Origin: Treponema sp. UBA3662
Lineage (GTDB): Bacteria > Spirochaetota > Spirochaetia > Treponematales > Treponemataceae
DNA: 7,819 bases
Direction of reading: 5' to 3'
NCBI GenBank assembly: GCA_002373205.1
Contig: DFJV01000096.1
Location: forward strand, 1-7,819
Made by a program: the position numbers and the translations under genes. Positions within the stretch are counted from its first letter, which is position 1, and each line of letters starts with the position of its first letter. The notes below the pieces were generated by a model. The model was given only the letters and a program-made list of their open reading frames with translations, was not told the DNA's origin and did not search any database. This document shows positions 5,687 through 7,819 of this stretch, piece after piece.

Positions 5687-6391
5687 ATGAAGAGAAATCA
5701 TTTGCCTTTTGCAAATCTGCTTTTTACAGCGCTGAATGCGGCTTTTTTGCTTTTTGCCACTCCGCAGCTTTTTGTTTCATGCGGCACAACGCGCGTAGAA
5801 GGTGGGGAAGAAAGCCCCAAAATACAGGGGACGGATCCAAAGACTGACCCTGAGCCAGAAGACCCCAAGCCTGTTGAATGGAAGGCCGCCTCATCCCTTG
5901 ACGATCTTTACGGCGTATGGACTTGCGGAAAGAATTCCTATGAATATCCCTTTGACCTAGACGGCCAGCGCTATCTTAAAAAGTCATACGAAGAAGTGGA
6001 CGACACCCAAAGATGGCAGGACTTTGCCAAAAAATCCGGCCTTGGCTTTTCCGAACTGTGGCAGAAGCGTTTTGCCTATCTTGAAAAAATCTACGGTGAA
6101 GAGCTTCCTGTTTCTGATTCATCTGGAACCCAGTGCGGCATAAAGCTCCGCGTGATTGGTTCACATGTCTACGCAAGAAGGGAATATCTTATTCCAGAAA
6201 GGATTCTTGGATTCAACTTGAATTTCTTTTACCTTTCCCCGGAGAAGGATAGGCTTAGGGAAAACGGTACCTTCCATTTTGCTTCGTCAAGGTTCAAGGA
6301 TTTTTCTGCAGGAAGTTTTTCTTCCCAAAACGATGGTGTGTTTGAGAAGGAGGGTGCTTCGCCCGTTACATTTAGGGGGACTACGCTTTGA
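5687..6391 (+). CDS. Putative lipoprotein of unknown function
   Basis: I do not recognise the family of this 234-residue protein. The N-terminus is basic (MKRNH), followed by a hydrophobic stretch at about 6-30 and the lipobox-like LFVSC with Cys32. This fits the relaxed spirochaete lipobox (Leu at -4, Ser at -1) and suggests a lipid-anchored, membrane-tethered product. A low-complexity linker rich in Asp, Pro and Glu follows at about 48-63 (TDPKTDPEPEDPKP). A globular part rich in Tyr, Trp and Phe begins around LDDLYGVWTCG (71-81). That opening recalls small lipocalin-like or other beta-barrel lipoprotein domains, but this is only a resemblance. The only usable start is ATG 5687, which lacks a Shine-Dalgarno. 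The TGA stop (6389-6391) overlaps the TTG start of the patatin-like gene by 4 nt, implying translational coupling and a shared role at the cell envelope. Confidence 0.75.
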   Translation: MKRNHLPFANLLFTALNAAFLLFATPQLFVSCGTTRVEGGEESPKIQGTDPKTDPEPEDPKPVEWKAASSLDDLYGVWTCGKNSYEYPFDLDGQRYLKKSYEEVDDTQRWQDFAKKSGLGFSELWQKRFAYLEKIYGEELPVSDSSGTQCGIKLRVIGSHVYARREYLIPERILGFNLNFFYLSPEKDRLRENGTFHFASSRFKDFSAGSFSSQNDGVFEKEGASPVTFRGTTL

Positions 6392-7287
6392 AAATGAATT
6401 TTGTAAAAAGATTTTGCCTTGTTTTTGTCTTTGCCTCACTGGCAATGCTTTGCCATGCAGAAGAGATTGGCCTTGTGCTTTCTGGTGGCGGCGGCAAGGG
6501 TGCTTACGAAGTTGGGGTTTGGAAGGCCCTTTGCGAATACGGTATTGCCCAGAAGGTTACGGTAATTTCCGGTACCAGTGTTGGCGGTCTTAATGCGGCT
6601 TTGTTTGCTTGCGTTAAAGCAGAACAGGCGGAAAAGATTTGGGTGGATATTGTTCCTTCAAGGCTTACCCAGGACGGAGCCCTTATTTCCCAGGAGGGGC
6701 TTAACAAGATAATTTCTTCCATACCGCTTCAAAAGCTTAACAAAGGCTACAGGCCCCACGTTTTTGTTACGACTGTCCGCGCAAAGGGAAAGATTATCAA
6801 GCGCTTTACTTCCAAGCCCGGTAGCGATGCCTTCCGCTTTTTGCTTAACGAAGAGCCTGACTTTGAGCAGATTAGGCTAAAGCTTCTTGCAACGTCGGCA
6901 TTCCCTGTTCTTACAGATCCAATAACTCTTGCAGACGGCTACAAGTATACTGACGGCGGTGAAGAAGCTGTTGGCGGAGACAATGTTCCCCTTGCTCCAA
7001 TAGTTGAACGCTACCCGGATATAAAGAATATATTTGTAATCTACTTAAGCGACAGGGACCATGTAAAAAGGCGCATCCAAAAAAAGGACTTTGACACAAA
7101 AGTCATAACCGAAATTTTCCCCAGCATAGATACGGACGGAAGCGGCTTTTGGGAGCGCATGCTGGACGGAACTGCAAATTTTAAGGAAGACCGCATCAAG
7201 CTTTTAATACGGCAGGGCTATGAAGACACCGTGGAACTTTTGCAGAGGCGGGGAATGTATCCTGTTTCCTCTTACTGGTATGAATAA
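6388..7287 (+). CDS. Exported patatin-like phospholipase/acyl hydrolase
   Basis: The 299-residue member of the patatin/RssA family has a Ser-Asp catalytic dyad. Enzymes of this type cleave acyl esters of phospholipids or related lipids. Seen: an N-terminal signal peptide (basic residues at 7-8, hydrophobic core at about 9-21, likely cut after CHA at residue 24); an oxyanion-hole loop SGGGGKGAYEVG with the glycine run at 33-36 and K37-G38; the nucleophile elbow GTSVG at 62-66 (Ser64); and the catalytic Asp-Gly pair at 189-190 in YTDGGEE, followed by the conserved N-P segment GGDNVPLAP. Length is that of a single patatin domain with a signal peptide; no beta-barrel domain follows. The TTG start at 6388 is preferred because GGGGG at 6375-6379 lies 8 nt before it. 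An ATG two codons later (6394) is possible, with 14-nt spacing. Export distinguishes it from cytoplasmic RssA-type enzymes. Confidence 0.9.
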   Translation: MKMNFVKRFCLVFVFASLAMLCHAEEIGLVLSGGGGKGAYEVGVWKALCEYGIAQKVTVISGTSVGGLNAALFACVKAEQAEKIWVDIVPSRLTQDGALISQEGLNKIISSIPLQKLNKGYRPHVFVTTVRAKGKIIKRFTSKPGSDAFRFLLNEEPDFEQIRLKLLATSAFPVLTDPITLADGYKYTDGGEEAVGGDNVPLAPIVERYPDIKNIFVIYLSDRDHVKRRIQKKDFDTKVITEIFPSIDTDGSGFWERMLDGTANFKEDRIKLLIRQGYEDTVELLQRRGMYPVSSYWYE

Positions 7288-7320
7288 AAATCGGGGAATG
7301 AATACGTCTCTGGAGTAAAG

Positions 7321-7701
7321 ATGGGAAAGCTTGGCAATTATATTTTGAATGTGTTTTTATCTTTTGTTTTGCTTTTTGTAGCAATCTTTTTCTTTACGGC
7401 AGAACACTACTTTGTTGCTCTTGTGATACTGCTTGCCTTGCTTGTATACCTTTTGCTTTGCGATATTTACTTTCCAAGTATTGGAAACATTAAAAACTTT
7501 GCTTTTACAGAAAAAGATATAAGAAAAAAACTTTTGACAAAAATATTCTATCTTTCTTTGTACATAGCAATTGTTTTTCTTGCTGGGCACATAAGCGCCT
7601 ACATTTTGCTGCTCTTTAATTTGCTTGTTGGCTTGGACATAATATGTTTGCTGATAAAAAAGAAAAGATTCTTCTTCTACCTCTTCAGTGTTGACTTGTG
7701 A
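7321..7701 (+). CDS. Small four-helix integral membrane protein
   Basis: The 126-residue protein has about four predicted membrane helices (about 8-25, 30-48, 73-88 and 92-112), a charged loop between helices 2 and 3 (TEKDIRKK), and a basic KKKR after helix 4. There is no signal peptide beyond the first helix. The last third (GLDIICLLIKKKRFFFYLF) loosely recalls the end of RDD-family proteins, but the Arg-Asp-Asp motif is not present, so I make no family claim. The ATG at 7321 has GGAG at 7312-7315 with 5-nt spacing. The gene lies 33 nt after the patatin-like gene and is likely co-transcribed. It is AT-rich with many Phe and Leu TTT/TTG codons, as is usual for such membrane proteins. The TGA stop (7699-7701) shares its A with an ATG at 7701. 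Confidence 0.7.
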   Translation: MGKLGNYILNVFLSFVLLFVAIFFFTAEHYFVALVILLALLVYLLLCDIYFPSIGNIKNFAFTEKDIRKKLLTKIFYLSLYIAIVFLAGHISAYILLLFNLLVGLDIICLLIKKKRFFFYLFSVDL

Positions 7702-7772
7702 TGGGCATTCGATGGGCGTGCAATCTGAATGTGGTGGTGTGCAATCTGAATGTGGTGGCATGTAATGGGCAT
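7697..7772 (+). repeat. Direct repeat TGTRATGGGCAT bracketing the minisatellite
   Basis: TGTGATGGGCAT (7697-7708) and TGTAATGGGCAT (7761-7772) match at 11 of 12 positions and are 64 bp apart. A further ATGGGC lies at 7712-7717. The left copy overlaps the stop codon of the membrane-protein gene (TGATG). The right copy supplies the ATG of the candidate next gene. The arrangement looks like a local duplication or repeat expansion inserted at a former stop/start overlap. Confidence 0.6.
7718..7759 (+). repeat. 21-bp tandem repeat, two copies
   Basis: GTGCAATCTGAATGTGGTGG plus one variable base occurs twice head to tail (7718-7738 and 7739-7759), identical except for the final base (T or C). The unit is a multiple of three. 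In the frame starting at 7701 it encodes CNLNVV plus Val or Ala; in the frame of ATG 7765 it contains a TGA. The GTGGTGG of the second copy lies 6 nt before the ATG at 7765 and could act as its ribosome site. Confidence 0.85.
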
Positions 7773-7819
7773 CACAGGTGGAGGAACTTGGAAGAGTGTA
7801 AGGCTTGCAAGAAAAAGCG
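7765..7819 (+). CDS. Possible start of an RsmD-like 16S rRNA methyltransferase gene (3' truncated by window)
   Basis: Only 18 codons are visible: MGITGGGTWKSVRLARKS. They resemble the usual RsmD N-terminus, a short strand followed by I-T/I-G-G, W, K/R and later R/K-L, as in treponemal and enteric RsmD. RsmD methylates the guanine at 16S rRNA position 966 (E. coli numbering) in the small-subunit head. The match includes one extra Gly. An in-frame TGA at 7747-7749 limits the start to ATG 7750 or ATG 7765; the latter fits the family and has GGTGG 6 nt upstream. A rival reading is the frame opening at ATG 7701, coupled to the preceding stop and open to the window end. It would encode two CNLNVV heptads and then a Cys-rich, basic tail (ECKACKKK). 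Both cannot be right. Confidence 0.33.
   Translation, partial: MGITGGGTWKSVRLARKS

Noticed and set aside
5419..5847. Plus-strand 142-codon open frame overlapping the lipoprotein gene
   Set aside because: It runs through the repeats and then out of frame through the lipoprotein gene; Cys/Phe/Arg-rich with no family likeness.
7357..7761. Minus-strand 134-codon open frame with PPHSDCT repeats
   Set aside because: It is antisense to the membrane-protein gene with Lys/Tyr/Asn-rich shadow composition; the repeats merely reflect the 21-bp units, and the plus-strand gene has a good ribosome site and operon position.

Overview
The window looks like a Treponema-type spirochaete chromosome of moderate G+C. 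This rests on a fliG-fliH-fliI-fliJ flagellar run whose products resemble the treponemal versions, a lipoprotein with a relaxed spirochaete-style lipobox, and a long nucleoside kinase with threonyl-tRNA-synthetase-like N-terminal domains. The species cannot be fixed from the sequence alone.

Layout. Bases 1-3202 (+) hold the tail of a flagellar motor/export operon: the last 40 codons of fliG, then complete fliH, fliI and fliJ. FliG is the rotor switch protein. FliI is the export ATPase, FliH its regulator and peripheral stalk, and FliJ its central stalk. The spacers are long (88, 145 and 98 nt). The first holds a terminator-like hairpin and the second a 16-bp hairpin. Bases 3203-3427 are a convergent spacer with one copy (A) of a structured repeat and a terminator-like inverted repeat. 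Bases 3428-5086 (-) encode a uridine/nucleoside kinase-like protein.

Bases 5087-5686 are a 600-bp divergent spacer with no credible gene. It holds a promoter at each end, a GC-rich foldable block (5216-5330), repeat copy B (5373-5521), and a set of inverted repeats that can pair in competing ways (5445-5575). In both promoters the -10 box lies only 7 nt from the ATG, and neither gene has a usable Shine-Dalgarno site, so both mRNAs are predicted to be leaderless.

Bases 5687-7701 (+) look like one transcription unit: an unknown lipoprotein, a signal-peptide-bearing patatin-like lipase whose TTG start overlaps the lipoprotein stop, and a small four-helix membrane protein. The unit runs into a 21-bp tandem repeat and, at the window edge, what may be the start of an RsmD-like rRNA methyltransferase gene.

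The flagellar genes and the kinase are ordinary. The most unusual material is the non-coding architecture: the A/B repeat family, the competing hairpins, the paired leaderless promoters, and the minisatellite that appears to have pushed a start codon away from the preceding stop.
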